Below are positions 28,120 through 37,122 of a stretch of 64,000 bases of DNA, in pieces. This DNA is from Bog-950 sp035299425 (GTDB taxonomy: Bacteria; Bacteroidota; Bacteroidia; Chitinophagales; LD1), in NCBI GenBank assembly GCA_035299425.1, contig DATGWP010000167.1, positions 36,318-100,317 of the forward strand, given 5' to 3'. Positions within the stretch are counted from its first letter, which is position 1. Each line of letters starts with the position of its first letter. Below the pieces are notes generated by a model, which worked only from the letters and a program-made list of their open reading frames with translations, was not told where the DNA came from and did not search any database. The position numbers and the translations under genes are program-made.

Positions 28120-28308
28120 AGTCAAAACGTTAATTAATTCCCATCTACAATTTACAAGAATGACAAACACGCCGGAATGCCGGCACACCGTCAAATCCCC
28201 GTAGGTCGGCAAATTAAATTAAATTTTGTGAATGCAGGAAAAAAAGACGAATAATATGCATTCGATAATTTTAAAGAAATTATGAGACAACCAAGGGTTA
28301 ATCTGCTC

Positions 28309-30207
28309 TTAATAAGCCCTGGCTGTCTTACCTTCCATGTAATTTATGAATGCACGGTTAGCCACCTTATTACCACCGGGAGTAGGATAGTTACCTGTAA
28401 AATACCAATCGCCAAGGTTGTGTGGACAAGCTGTATGTAAATCTTCTATGGTTTGATAGATAACCTGTACATCAGCAAATATGTGTTTAGGCCTTACTAT
28501 CTCCGAAATTTTTGCAGAAATCTCGTCGGCGGTAAACAAGCCATACAACTCCTTTACATGGTTTTTACAATCGGCTGCTGGTTTCAAATCATCGGCCTTG
28601 CACTTATCATACACTTCTGTAAGCTTATCTGACAGGTTCCTGTCTTTCAGCAAATCTATCAGTGCTCGGAAAGCGATAAAGTCATACATGCGGCTCATGT
28701 CTATACCATAGCAATCCGGGTAGCGTATTTGAGGAGCCGATGAAACAATAATTATCTTCTTCGGGTTAAGCCGGTCTAATATGGCAAGTATGCTCTTTTG
28801 TAAAGTGGTCCCCCGTACAATAGAATCATCAATAACCACCAGTGTATCAGTATGTGCGTTTATCGAACCATACGTAATATCATACACATGGCTTACCATT
28901 TCATCGCGGCTTGTATCGTCGGTAATAAATGTGCGGGCCTTTACGTCTTTTACAGCAATCTTCTCTACCCGCGGGTGCAGGGCCAGCAACTTATCAAGTT
29001 GCTCAGGCGTCATGTTCTTTTCCTCTAAAATCCTCTTTTGCTTATGTTGTTTCAAATGCTCTTCCATACCTTCCATTAAGCCATAAAATGCTACTTCGGC
29101 CGTGTTAGGTATAAATGAGAACACGGTGTTTTCAAAATCACCGTTAATGGTATCTAATATGGTTTTGCTTAGCTGTTCACCAAGTTTTTTACGCTCGCTG
29201 TAAATTTCCTTATCGGTACCACGGCTAAAATAAATACGCTCAAAACTGCACGATTTTTTCTCGCCTGGGTCGCGTACCAGGTCATGCTTTACTCGGCCGT
29301 CTTTTTTAATAACCAATGCGTGGCCGGGCTGTACTTCGTGTATTTTCTCAAAAGGAACATTAAAGGTGGTTTGTATAGCCGGTCGCTCTGAAGCCACTAC
29401 TACTACTTCATCGTCATAGTAATAATATGCAGGGCGTATGCCGTTGGGGTCGCGCAGCACAAATGCATCGCCATGGCCAAACATACCCGCCATAGCATAG
29501 CCGCCATCAAAATCTTTGGCAGAGCGCGATAGTATACGGCGCACACTCAACTCTTTTACTATAAAATCGGTAATCTGGCTATTGCCATAACCCTGATCTT
29601 TATACTTGTCAAAAATCTTCTGTACTTCATCGTCGAGAAAGTGGCCGATTTTTTCCATTACCGTAATAGTGTCGCTGCGCTCGCGCGGGTGCTGGCCCAA
29701 TGTAATAAGCATATCAAACTGCTCCTGCACGTTGGTCATATTAAAGTTGCCCGCCAACACAAGGTTACGGGTCATCCAGTTGTTTTCGCGTATAAACGGA
29801 TGGCAGTAGCTATCGCTGTTGCGGCCATAGGTACCATAGCGCAAATGCCCCAACAATAGTTCGCCTATAAAAGGGCTATTGCGCTTATACCAATCTGCTT
29901 CTGCTTCAGGATTATCCAGCGGTTTCCGGTCCTTGGGAAAGGTGTCAAAAATCTGGCTAAACACATCAACAATAGCCTGGTTGGTGGTGCTACGCACCCG
30001 GTTAATAAAATGGCTGCCTGGATGGGGGTCGAGTTTAATTACTGCGGCACCTGCGCCATCCTGCCCTCTGTTATGTTGCTTTTCCATAAGCAGGTACAGC
30101 TTGTTAAGGCCGTACGCTACAGTTCTGTATTTTTCAACATAGTATTCTATTGGTTTGAGCAGTCGGATGAGAGCTATGCCGCACTCGTGTTTTATTGAAT
30201 CACTCAT
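28309..30207 (-). CDS. purF: amidophosphoribosyltransferase, long Bacteroidota form
   Basis: 632 residues from the ATG at 30207; a start at 30318 would add 37 improbable residues. First step of de novo purine synthesis: PRPP plus glutamine to phosphoribosylamine. Cys9 in HECGIALI is the expected N-terminal nucleophile after a short propeptide is removed. KQHNRGQDGAG near 55 and GHLRYGTYG near 128 belong to the glutaminase domain. The PRPP loop VVIDDSIVRGTT is near 460, followed by SSAPQIRYPDCYGIDM. It is more than 100 residues longer than E. coli PurF (about 505) because of inserts such as that around 100-125, a form I associate with Bacteroidota. It could be a second paralogue in addition to a canonical purF elsewhere. 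Confidence 0.88.
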   Translation of the reverse strand: MSDSIKHECGIALIRLLKPIEYYVEKYRTVAYGLNKLYLLMEKQHNRGQDGAGAAVIKLDPHPGSHFINRVRSTTNQAIVDVFSQIFDTFPKDRKPLDNPEAEADWYKRNSPFIGELLLGHLRYGTYGRNSDSYCHPFIRENNWMTRNLVLAGNFNMTNVQEQFDMLITLGQHPRERSDTITVMEKIGHFLDDEVQKIFDKYKDQGYGNSQITDFIVKELSVRRILSRSAKDFDGGYAMAGMFGHGDAFVLRDPNGIRPAYYYYDDEVVVVASERPAIQTTFNVPFEKIHEVQPGHALVIKKDGRVKHDLVRDPGEKKSCSFERIYFSRGTDKEIYSERKKLGEQLSKTILDTINGDFENTVFSFIPNTAEVAFYGLMEGMEEHLKQHKQKRILEEKNMTPEQLDKLLALHPRVEKIAVKDVKARTFITDDTSRDEMVSHVYDITYGSINAHTDTLVVIDDSIVRGTTLQKSILAILDRLNPKKIIIVSSAPQIRYPDCYGIDMSRMYDFIAFRALIDLLKDRNLSDKLTEVYDKCKADDLKPAADCKNHVKELYGLFTADEISAKISEIVRPKHIFADVQVIYQTIEDLHTACPHNLGDWYFTGNYPTPGGNKVANRAFINYMEGKTARAY

Positions 30208-30217
30208 AAAGAGGATG

Positions 30218-30225
30218 CAAATGTA
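30218..30225 (-). promoter_or_regulatory. -7 promoter element of purF
   Basis: TACATTTG on the minus strand is an exact TAnnTTTG match ending 10 bases before the start codon at 30207, which would make the leader only a few bases long. The nearest TTTG on this strand (30242-30239) is 13 bases upstream, shorter than the usual spacer. Confidence 0.4.
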
Positions 30226-30305
30226 AATTTTTGAGTTACAAAATTTTATTCGCTGGCAATAATCAGCTGTTATATTTTCAAAAGAATTTAAAGACAGCCC
30301 TTTAA

Positions 30306-30338
30306 TCAAAAAAGCCACGCAATGCGTGGCTTTTTTGA
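30306..30338 (-). terminator. intrinsic terminator of the porU-porV unit
   Basis: Perfect 15-base stem (30306-30320 with 30324-30338) with a 3-base loop, GC core GCCACGC and six or more T at the 3' side. It sits 24 bases after the porV stop codon at 30363. Confidence 0.9.
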
Positions 30339-30362
30339 TATATCCGATTTAAAATGCTTAAC

Positions 30363-31763
30363 CTATTTAGGTTCTGTATCAATTTTCTTTTCTACAGGTG
30401 CATTCTCTACAGGAGCATCGCCCTCTTTTACTTTCTTTTCTTTCTTCTTTTTAGGGGTATCGTCTACCAAAGAGATGCCGGTTTCGCTTGAAGAAGCTTT
30501 TCCGCCTCCCTTGGCAAAATCGAACAATAGGGTAAAGCGAAGGGTGTTATCCAACGGGTTACGTTGAATAGTGGTAGGGATAAGGTATGAGAAGTTAAGG
30601 CCCACTACGCTGTATTTCACAGTAAGACCGGCAGTTAAAAACTGGCGGTTACCCTTCTTAGGATTTTCGTAGAAATAGCCGAAGCGCACACCGAATTGCT
30701 TATTGTAAAGATACTCCGCACCAATACCCCAGGTTACCTCAGCAAACTCTTCGGCAGAGCGACTACCCTTAACACGCTGGCCGGTAGCAGGGTCAATTAC
30801 TCCCGGAGCGTCATTAAATGAAGTGAACATACCGCCGATTGAGCTTTTCTTTCTGAAATCGTAAACACCATCACGTGGATTAGCATCAATAGTATCTGCT
30901 GTTGGCACCATTAGTTTATTTACATCCGCATATACCCCCACAGAGTGGTGCTTATCTATATTGAACGTATAACCCACCCCAAGACCCAGGTTGGTAGGTA
31001 TAAAATCTTTTACTGTACTGCTGGTATAAGAAATTTTGCTGCCGATATTAGAAATATTAAGACCTACCGATAATTCGTGCTCCATTTTGTGCGCCGCATT
31101 CTCATTAAACTTCTTTCTGAAAAATGCCGAGATATCGCCTGCACCAGCTAAGCCCGGCCTTACAAGGCTACCATCTACACTGGCGCCGCCAGCCAGGTTA
31201 GAATAAATAAACCGAAGTGAGGCGGCTACTGAAAAATAAGGACCCAAACGGCGCGCATAGTGTGCATCTATTGCAAACTCCTGCGGGCGGAAAGTTTGAA
31301 GCTCCTGGCCATTGTAATCAGTAAAGGTGATGTTACCCAACGAGAAATAACGCAGTGAAATAGCTATGGTTTGCTGTTTCTTTATTTTATAGTAACCGGC
31401 CAGGTTAGCCAGGTAAATATCATTTACAAGTGCTTTTAGCCATGGGCTAAAGCCAACTGAAAAACCAAAATCTTTATCGATAAAAGCCAGCTTAGCGGGG
31501 TTTACATATATAGCATTTACATCCGGGCTCTGGTAATCATCCTTGGTATCGCCATTGCCATATACCGGCGTAGCCAAACCTACATCGCCCATACCTCCGG
31601 CACGTGCATCGGGATTAATACGCAAAAACGGAACAGCAGTAGTTACCGTGTTTATTCTGGCGTTATCTTTATAGTTTACTGATTGCCCGTTGGCAAACTG
31701 TGCCGAAAGGATAATAGCCCCCAAAAAAGCAAAAACACTTTTAGTACGCAACAAATAATTCAT
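30363..31763 (-). CDS. porV: type IX secretion outer-membrane protein PorV (LptO)
   Basis: 466 residues with signal peptide (MNYLLRTKSVFAFLGAIILSAQFANGQ). Mature part opens with TTAVPFLRINPDARAGGMGDVGLA, the conserved N-terminal signature of PorV, followed by NPAKLAF and repeated beta strands of a FadL-like barrel (ISLRYFSLGNITF, VAASLRFIYSNLAGG, NLGLGVGYTFNI, EYLYNKQFGVRFGYFYENPKKGN). The tail is Lys/Glu/Pro-rich. PorV shuttles cargo from the SprA translocon to the attachment complex with PorU. It lies downstream of porU on the same strand (212 bases apart) and is followed by a strong terminator. Adjacent porU, PorP/SprF and gldJ confirm the assignment. Confidence 0.93.
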   Translation of the reverse strand: MNYLLRTKSVFAFLGAIILSAQFANGQSVNYKDNARINTVTTAVPFLRINPDARAGGMGDVGLATPVYGNGDTKDDYQSPDVNAIYVNPAKLAFIDKDFGFSVGFSPWLKALVNDIYLANLAGYYKIKKQQTIAISLRYFSLGNITFTDYNGQELQTFRPQEFAIDAHYARRLGPYFSVAASLRFIYSNLAGGASVDGSLVRPGLAGAGDISAFFRKKFNENAAHKMEHELSVGLNISNIGSKISYTSSTVKDFIPTNLGLGVGYTFNIDKHHSVGVYADVNKLMVPTADTIDANPRDGVYDFRKKSSIGGMFTSFNDAPGVIDPATGQRVKGSRSAEEFAEVTWGIGAEYLYNKQFGVRFGYFYENPKKGNRQFLTAGLTVKYSVVGLNFSYLIPTTIQRNPLDNTLRFTLLFDFAKGGGKASSSETGISLVDDTPKKKKEKKVKEGDAPVENAPVEKKIDTEPK

Positions 31764-31841
31764 GCCGGAAAATTATTGAAATTAAATTAAAGGTAAAAGT
31801 GTTGCTATAGTTTTGTTTGCTTGTATTTTACAAATGGGTGC

Positions 31842-31849
31842 CAAACCTA
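31842..31849 (-). promoter_or_regulatory. -7 promoter element upstream of porV
   Basis: On the minus strand TAGGTTTG matches TAnnTTTG exactly. It lies in the 212-base gap between porU and porV, 78 bases before the porV start, so porV may have its own promoter in addition to read-through from porU. No clear -33 TTTG. Confidence 0.35.
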
Positions 31850-31975
31850 CATAATTTTTTGATATACAGAAGGCTGGCGTTTGTTTTACGGGATTCTGCC
31901 CAAAGGGTTACAAGCTACAGTCTTACATTTACCCACTTGCCTGTTATATTAGGATATGTGCAATTAACGGCGGAT

Positions 31976-34900
31976 TTAGCGCAAAACAACCAGTTTTTCG
32001 TATTTATGGGCGGTATTGCCCTCGCCATCGCGTACAGCCAGTTTGTATACATATACCCCCTTACCAATGGCATCGCCATAATCATCAAGCCCATCCCATT
32101 CAATATTATCTACCCTGTAGCCCTGGCTTTGCACCTGCTGCACTATACTTTTTACCAGTTTACCGCTTACCGAGAATATCTGCACGCTGATACTTAAATC
32201 ATCGCAGCAACGGTTATGCTCAAACATAAACTGGGTATGAGTAGTAAACGGATTGGGGTAATTGTATACGTGCGACAACGCCAGTTTGGCATTGTTAGCC
32301 ACTATAAACTCAGTAAATTCCTCGGATGAGTTATTATGAATATCCCAGGCTTTTACCTTTAACGTATGGCGGCCCTCTTTCAGTTTGCTATAAGGATATT
32401 TTACCTCGCCTTGCTTATAATTATCAAGGGCACTTTCGTAGTAATCGTTCAGTACAACCCGGTTTTGCGTATTATCATCCAATATAGCCGTAAGGTCGTG
32501 GCCTATGCCATTACCTACCGTATTTATACCGCTTTGGTCCATTAGCTTAACCAGTAGCATAGGGTCGGTATTGGTAGTGCCGCCATACACAAACTTCTCA
32601 TCGTTCATGTAAATACTCATCTCGGGGCCGGCATTATCTACCCGGAAAGAGTCGGCCGAGCCGCCTATAATAATTTCATTGGTGTAGCCGTGCGCATCTA
32701 CATAGCTGCTGTTATCGGCATAGTAGCTGATGCGGCCTTTGCCGTATTGGTAGTCTATATCTTTAGGCACTAAAAAGGTGAAACTAAAATCGCCATTGGT
32801 AACACTGGCCTTGCCTTTAAACAATACATTTTTGTATTGCAGGAAGTTTACAATATTGCTTCCGGGGTCATTTTTAAGCGTGGTAACGGTTGATATTTTA
32901 TCGTATACCATAGGATAAACCGTACCGGTAAATGAAGTCATTTTGTTTCCGTTATCATCGCGCACTTCGCCGCGTATTGTAACTTCTTCCAGCGCTTTTA
33001 TGGTATCGGCGCTTATTACAGGGTTGTTGTTTACAGCTGTGGTTACCACATCGTAGCGCGGGTAGTTAAGCGTAAGGGCCGGGTCGCCAAGCAGGGTAAA
33101 TTTACGGGTATTAGAACCCTGATTTACAGTGGCGTTTTTGGTCAGCATTATTATTTCGCCCAGGCGCGGGTAGCGGCCTTCGTAATCATCAAACATGTAA
33201 TCGAAGGCGGCATCGTTAAGCGCTGCATTGCCCGATGAATAAACCAAACGCACGGTGGTGAGCGAGGCTATAGCGCCGCCTTTACCATTAACCACCAGCC
33301 ACTCTCCGGCTGTGCGGATAGGTAAATCGAACCGGCTAAAATCGCAGGTGGCGGTAATAAACATAGGCAGCTTCTCTTTATTCTCCAGCGGCACTATATC
33401 GGCCATATTAAAAATACGCTCGTGCGCCCAGTTGGTTTCGCCGCCGTGGCCCACCCAGTTCATAATAAGGCAACCGGCGTTTAAGCGGTTAAGTATGGCT
33501 GTATTTACATCAGGGTACCTGTCGCCTGCCGGTGTAGGCGTTTGCTTGTAGGCATCCAGGTATATTTTTTCGTAGTTGTAAGCAGGTTGGCGCAAGCGGG
33601 TTTGCTCTGCCAATATATCGCTGCTGCCCAGGTGCACGTTGTAATCTTCATCATCGCCAATAAACGAGATGATATTGCGCCAGCTGGCGTTATTATTTAT
33701 CTGCACACAAGTGGCATCCTGTACCGGCCTTTTGTAGTTTTTTATCTTGTTTACCATATCCCAGGCATCGGTTTCGCTGCCGGCGGTAAGGCGGCCTATG
33801 CCAATATCCAGCAATTGCCCGCCACCGGTTATGTCGCCACCTTCGTTACTATCCAGCAAGCCAAAAAAATCATCAGATGTATAGCTTTCGGTAGGGCTGT
33901 CCGATTCAATACTCTGGTATGTAGAAACATAATTGTTATTATTAGGCACACGGTTCTTAGGGTCGTAAGTACCATCGCCCATTAGCAAAAGGTAACGTGG
34001 CATTAATGCCGTATCGCCATTAGCGCGGTCGTAAAACATTTTTACAAAATCGCGCATGGCCGATATATCGGGTTTGCCGCTGCCAAACTCGTTGAATATC
34101 TGGCTTATTTTAACCACATCTACCGACAGATTGTCCATGGTGCGGTGAAACTGCGCCAGCTCGTTGCTCGGATTAACAAACTCATCGGCTGTTATTATCA
34201 GCATGTCTGCCTGGCCCAGGGCGTGTAGGTTCTGATTCTCTATTTTGCCTACAAGAGTTGGGTTGGCAAACGAAGCCCCCATATTAAAGGCTATAAACTC
34301 TTTAAGCTCGCTGGTGGTGGTGGTGAAAGAAAACTGAGAGCCATTAAGCGTACCCTGCATCTCCTGTATATTGTCCAGGCTGGTAATGTTCCACACTTTA
34401 GTGTTTCCGCCGGCGTTGTTCAACTGAAAAGTAGAAACGCTGCCTGCGCCAATAGATGCCACACTACGAAATGGCATGGCATCGCCGGCCATGGTTAGGC
34501 TGCGCTTAAGGAAAAGCTCAAACCAATCTACATAACACGCTGCTGTTCCGGCGGGGTCTGCATTTGGGTTAAAGGTATAATTGATATTTAGCTGGCTGGA
34601 GTTGGCATTGTAGTTGGCAGTAAGCTGACCGGGTATAGATGCCTGCGGGTAGCTGCTGCTGGGTATGCCCCCTACCGAATGGGTAAACACAGTTTGGCCA
34701 TTTATGCGCACAGCAGTGTTAGAGCCATACGTGGTAGCTGCGGCCACGCGTGAAGTAAATTTTACCGGTACCGATGTAATAAGGTTAGGAAAGTTAAGCG
34801 AAAAATCTTTGCTGTTATCAAAGCTGCTCATTTTGTTGCCCAGCCAACGCTTGCCCGTAGCTATCAGGTTCACTTCATCGCTTTCGTGGTAGGCATGCTC

Positions 34901-35839
34901 ATCAAAATCCGTTATTGTTTTATTAGGGCTGGCATCAGAATATGCCGGTGTAACTCTTTTACCGGTTCCGGCATCGGTGGTTAAAAAATAATAGGTCTGG
35001 TCGGTGTATAGGTTCTTTTCGTGGGTAAACACCTGCGTGGTAGCATTAAATTTCCAGGCATCGGGCATTTGTCCGTAAAACAACAGATAGTCGCCATCGT
35101 CCATTTTATTGTTGCCGTTGTTATCTACCACCATAGTGGGGTTCTCTATCAGGTCATCGGGGCGGGCTACTGAGTTTAACTCAGGTACCATGCCGCCACC
35201 ATTGCCATATATAGCCAGGGTGTTCAGGTTAAAGCTGGTGGGCTCTACTTTCAATATGTTCTTTACAAAATTGTAATCAACCTTATACATACCCTCTGCA
35301 GTTACGGCTATTTTATAGAAATTGCCACTGGCGAGTCGCGATGTGGTAGCATAAGCATTTAGCCCGCGATGCTGGGGTTTGGCGGTAACGGTTAAGCGCA
35401 GTGTAAACGATTCTAATCTCTCTACCACACCTGTCGAGGTGTTTTTTCTAAATGGCAAAAAAGAAACACTGGCATAAGGCTGTTTGCGCAATAGGCTCAA
35501 ATCTGCTTTAGGTTCTATAGCATCTTTAATAAAGGCAAGGCTCGCATTATCTAACTGGCCCGATACAGCGTATACCGGGTTTACTAACTGAACACTAACA
35601 TCGCCACTAACCGATAAGGGGATTAGCTCGCTATATACAGGCAGCAATCCCAGTTGGTCGCTATGGGCAGCCTTAGTGAAAGTAGGCTGTATTATAGTTT
35701 TACCATCTATAGTTGAAAAGGTCTTTGTTTTGGGCAACCACTCCAGTGTGCGATCGTAGCTTTGGGCATTAACATTTGCTACCCACAATAGCACCATTGC
35801 CAGTGCTGAGAATTTACAATTACCTGAAATTTTATTCAT
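31976..35839 (-). CDS. porU: type IX secretion sortase PorU (peptidase family C25)
   Basis: 1287 residues from the ATG at 35839, which starts the signal peptide (MNKISGNCKFSALAMVLLWVANVNAQ). PorU cleaves the C-terminal sorting domain from T9SS cargo and attaches the product to anionic LPS. The gingipain-like catalytic domain has H798 in NWVGHGGETNWAHERI and C832 in MFITATCDFSRFD, 34 residues apart as in gingipains. N-terminal beta domains include YKIAVTAEGMYKVDY; the C-terminus has a sorting-domain-like fold (YNYPNPF ... GVYVYKLAVRDGEG), which PorU keeps. Length is within the 1100-1300 residue range of Bacteroidota PorU. It is transcribed divergently from the PorP/SprF gene and upstream of porV. 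Confidence 0.94.
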   Translation of the reverse strand: MNKISGNCKFSALAMVLLWVANVNAQSYDRTLEWLPKTKTFSTIDGKTIIQPTFTKAAHSDQLGLLPVYSELIPLSVSGDVSVQLVNPVYAVSGQLDNASLAFIKDAIEPKADLSLLRKQPYASVSFLPFRKNTSTGVVERLESFTLRLTVTAKPQHRGLNAYATTSRLASGNFYKIAVTAEGMYKVDYNFVKNILKVEPTSFNLNTLAIYGNGGGMVPELNSVARPDDLIENPTMVVDNNGNNKMDDGDYLLFYGQMPDAWKFNATTQVFTHEKNLYTDQTYYFLTTDAGTGKRVTPAYSDASPNKTITDFDEHAYHESDEVNLIATGKRWLGNKMSSFDNSKDFSLNFPNLITSVPVKFTSRVAAATTYGSNTAVRINGQTVFTHSVGGIPSSSYPQASIPGQLTANYNANSSQLNINYTFNPNADPAGTAACYVDWFELFLKRSLTMAGDAMPFRSVASIGAGSVSTFQLNNAGGNTKVWNITSLDNIQEMQGTLNGSQFSFTTTTSELKEFIAFNMGASFANPTLVGKIENQNLHALGQADMLIITADEFVNPSNELAQFHRTMDNLSVDVVKISQIFNEFGSGKPDISAMRDFVKMFYDRANGDTALMPRYLLLMGDGTYDPKNRVPNNNNYVSTYQSIESDSPTESYTSDDFFGLLDSNEGGDITGGGQLLDIGIGRLTAGSETDAWDMVNKIKNYKRPVQDATCVQINNNASWRNIISFIGDDEDYNVHLGSSDILAEQTRLRQPAYNYEKIYLDAYKQTPTPAGDRYPDVNTAILNRLNAGCLIMNWVGHGGETNWAHERIFNMADIVPLENKEKLPMFITATCDFSRFDLPIRTAGEWLVVNGKGGAIASLTTVRLVYSSGNAALNDAAFDYMFDDYEGRYPRLGEIIMLTKNATVNQGSNTRKFTLLGDPALTLNYPRYDVVTTAVNNNPVISADTIKALEEVTIRGEVRDDNGNKMTSFTGTVYPMVYDKISTVTTLKNDPGSNIVNFLQYKNVLFKGKASVTNGDFSFTFLVPKDIDYQYGKGRISYYADNSSYVDAHGYTNEIIIGGSADSFRVDNAGPEMSIYMNDEKFVYGGTTNTDPMLLVKLMDQSGINTVGNGIGHDLTAILDDNTQNRVVLNDYYESALDNYKQGEVKYPYSKLKEGRHTLKVKAWDIHNNSSEEFTEFIVANNAKLALSHVYNYPNPFTTHTQFMFEHNRCCDDLSISVQIFSVSGKLVKSIVQQVQSQGYRVDNIEWDGLDDYGDAIGKGVYVYKLAVRDGEGNTAHKYEKLVVLR

Positions 35840-35945
35840 AAAAAAGGGATAAGCCGATTCAATCATTATTTTTGACGCTCTTAAAAACTATAAATAGCGC
35901 AATAAAACGCAGCCATTTGTGTTTTATTTTGCAAAGATTCGAATT

Positions 35946-36980
35946 TTGAACGCCAAACATAAATATACAGCCTTTATATTACTTGCGCTGCTTCCTTTTT
36001 GTGAACTTTTTTCGCAAGATGTAGAAATGAGCCAGTATTTCACCGCCCCGCTGCACCTAAACCCGGCCATGGCGGGGGTATCTTACGGCCCGCGGGCTAT
36101 GATAAACTACCGTAACCAATGGAGTGGCCTGGGCGATGGGTTCAACGGCGGTTACACTACCTACATGGCGGGCGCCGATATGTTTATTGATAAAATACGC
36201 GGTGGCATAGGCCTGCACTTTGTGGGCGACCAGGTGATGAATAACCTGTACGGTACCTATAAAGTGAGCCTTACCTACGCCCAGCAAATAAAATTTAACC
36301 GCAAAATGGCCTTGCGCATTGGCGTTCAGGGCACTTATATACATAGCCGCATTAAGTGGAACGAACTGCTGTGGACAGACATGATAAACCCCTACACGGG
36401 TTTTTATAACAACATAAGCGTTCGCAATCCTACCAGCGAGCCTGCGCCGGGCGTAACTTCGCTGAATACGGGGGAATTTGGGGCCGGCCTGTTGTTTTTT
36501 ATGGAGAAGTTTTACATAGGGTTTGCGGCCAATAACCTGCTGATGCACAAAGAGTCGTTTGCCCAGGGGGTAGACGCCCGCGTGCCTATGCGCTTTGCGG
36601 TACATCTGGGCAGCAACCTCAATGTAAAGCACCGCGCCTCCGCGCGATACAATATCTGGGTATCGCCTAACGTTTTATTTGTGAACCAGGGCATGGCTTT
36701 TCAGACCCAGGCAACGTTCCTTGCAGGAGTTAGTTTTATGTATTTTGGGCTGGCCTATCGCAACGTGGTGTATAATTCAGATGCCGTAATTGGCCATTTG
36801 GGCTTTCGTAAAGGGAAATTCAGGGTGGGATACAGCTACGATTACACTATTTCGAAGCTGATGAACAAAACAGGCGGAACACATGAGCTCTCCTTTACGT
36901 TTAACTGGACGGGCGAAGACAACTCTCTTAATTCACGTAAGAATTCAGGGTACATTGACTGCCCGGATATTCTGAAATAA
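35946..36980 (+). CDS. PorP/SprF-family type IX secretion outer-membrane protein
   Basis: 344 residues if translated from the TTG at 35946, which yields a tidy signal peptide (NAKHKYTAFILLALLPFCELFSQ); a GTG at 35919 is the alternative and would add nine residues. The mature part starts DVEMSQYFTAPLHLNPAMAG, the hallmark of PorP/SprF proteins, and continues with barrel strands (YRNQWSGLGDGF, YTTYMAGADMFIDK, GGIGLHFVGDQ, SLTYAQQIKF, GLLFFMEKFYIGFAANNLL). It ends GYSYDYTISKL and a short polar tail. Family members anchor T9SS cargo such as SprB or serve with PorK/N. Divergent from porU with about 106 bases between starts; it is not followed closely by a gene, so it may be monocistronic. Confidence 0.85.
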   Translation: MNAKHKYTAFILLALLPFCELFSQDVEMSQYFTAPLHLNPAMAGVSYGPRAMINYRNQWSGLGDGFNGGYTTYMAGADMFIDKIRGGIGLHFVGDQVMNNLYGTYKVSLTYAQQIKFNRKMALRIGVQGTYIHSRIKWNELLWTDMINPYTGFYNNISVRNPTSEPAPGVTSLNTGEFGAGLLFFMEKFYIGFAANNLLMHKESFAQGVDARVPMRFAVHLGSNLNVKHRASARYNIWVSPNVLFVNQGMAFQTQATFLAGVSFMYFGLAYRNVVYNSDAVIGHLGFRKGKFRVGYSYDYTISKLMNKTGGTHELSFTFNWTGEDNSLNSRKNSGYIDCPDILK

Positions 36981-37050
36981 GCGGCCAACCGGTAAATTTA
37001 AACAGGTATGAACTTGTTAAATACCGATTGAAAATTTATTACTGCTTTTT

Positions 37051-37080
37051 TTTGGGCTTTGATTGAAAATTATAATTTAG
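37051..37080 (+). promoter_or_regulatory. putative promoter of gldJ
   Basis: TTTG at 37051-37054, an 18-base spacer, then TAATTTAG at 37073-37080 (one base from TAnnTTTG). The start codon at 37123 is 43 bases further. The layout is the same as that found before the PKD cargo gene. Confidence 0.42.
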
Positions 37081-37122
37081 CAACCTTTAAATTTGAAACC
37101 CTTTTAAAATTAAATAAACAAC

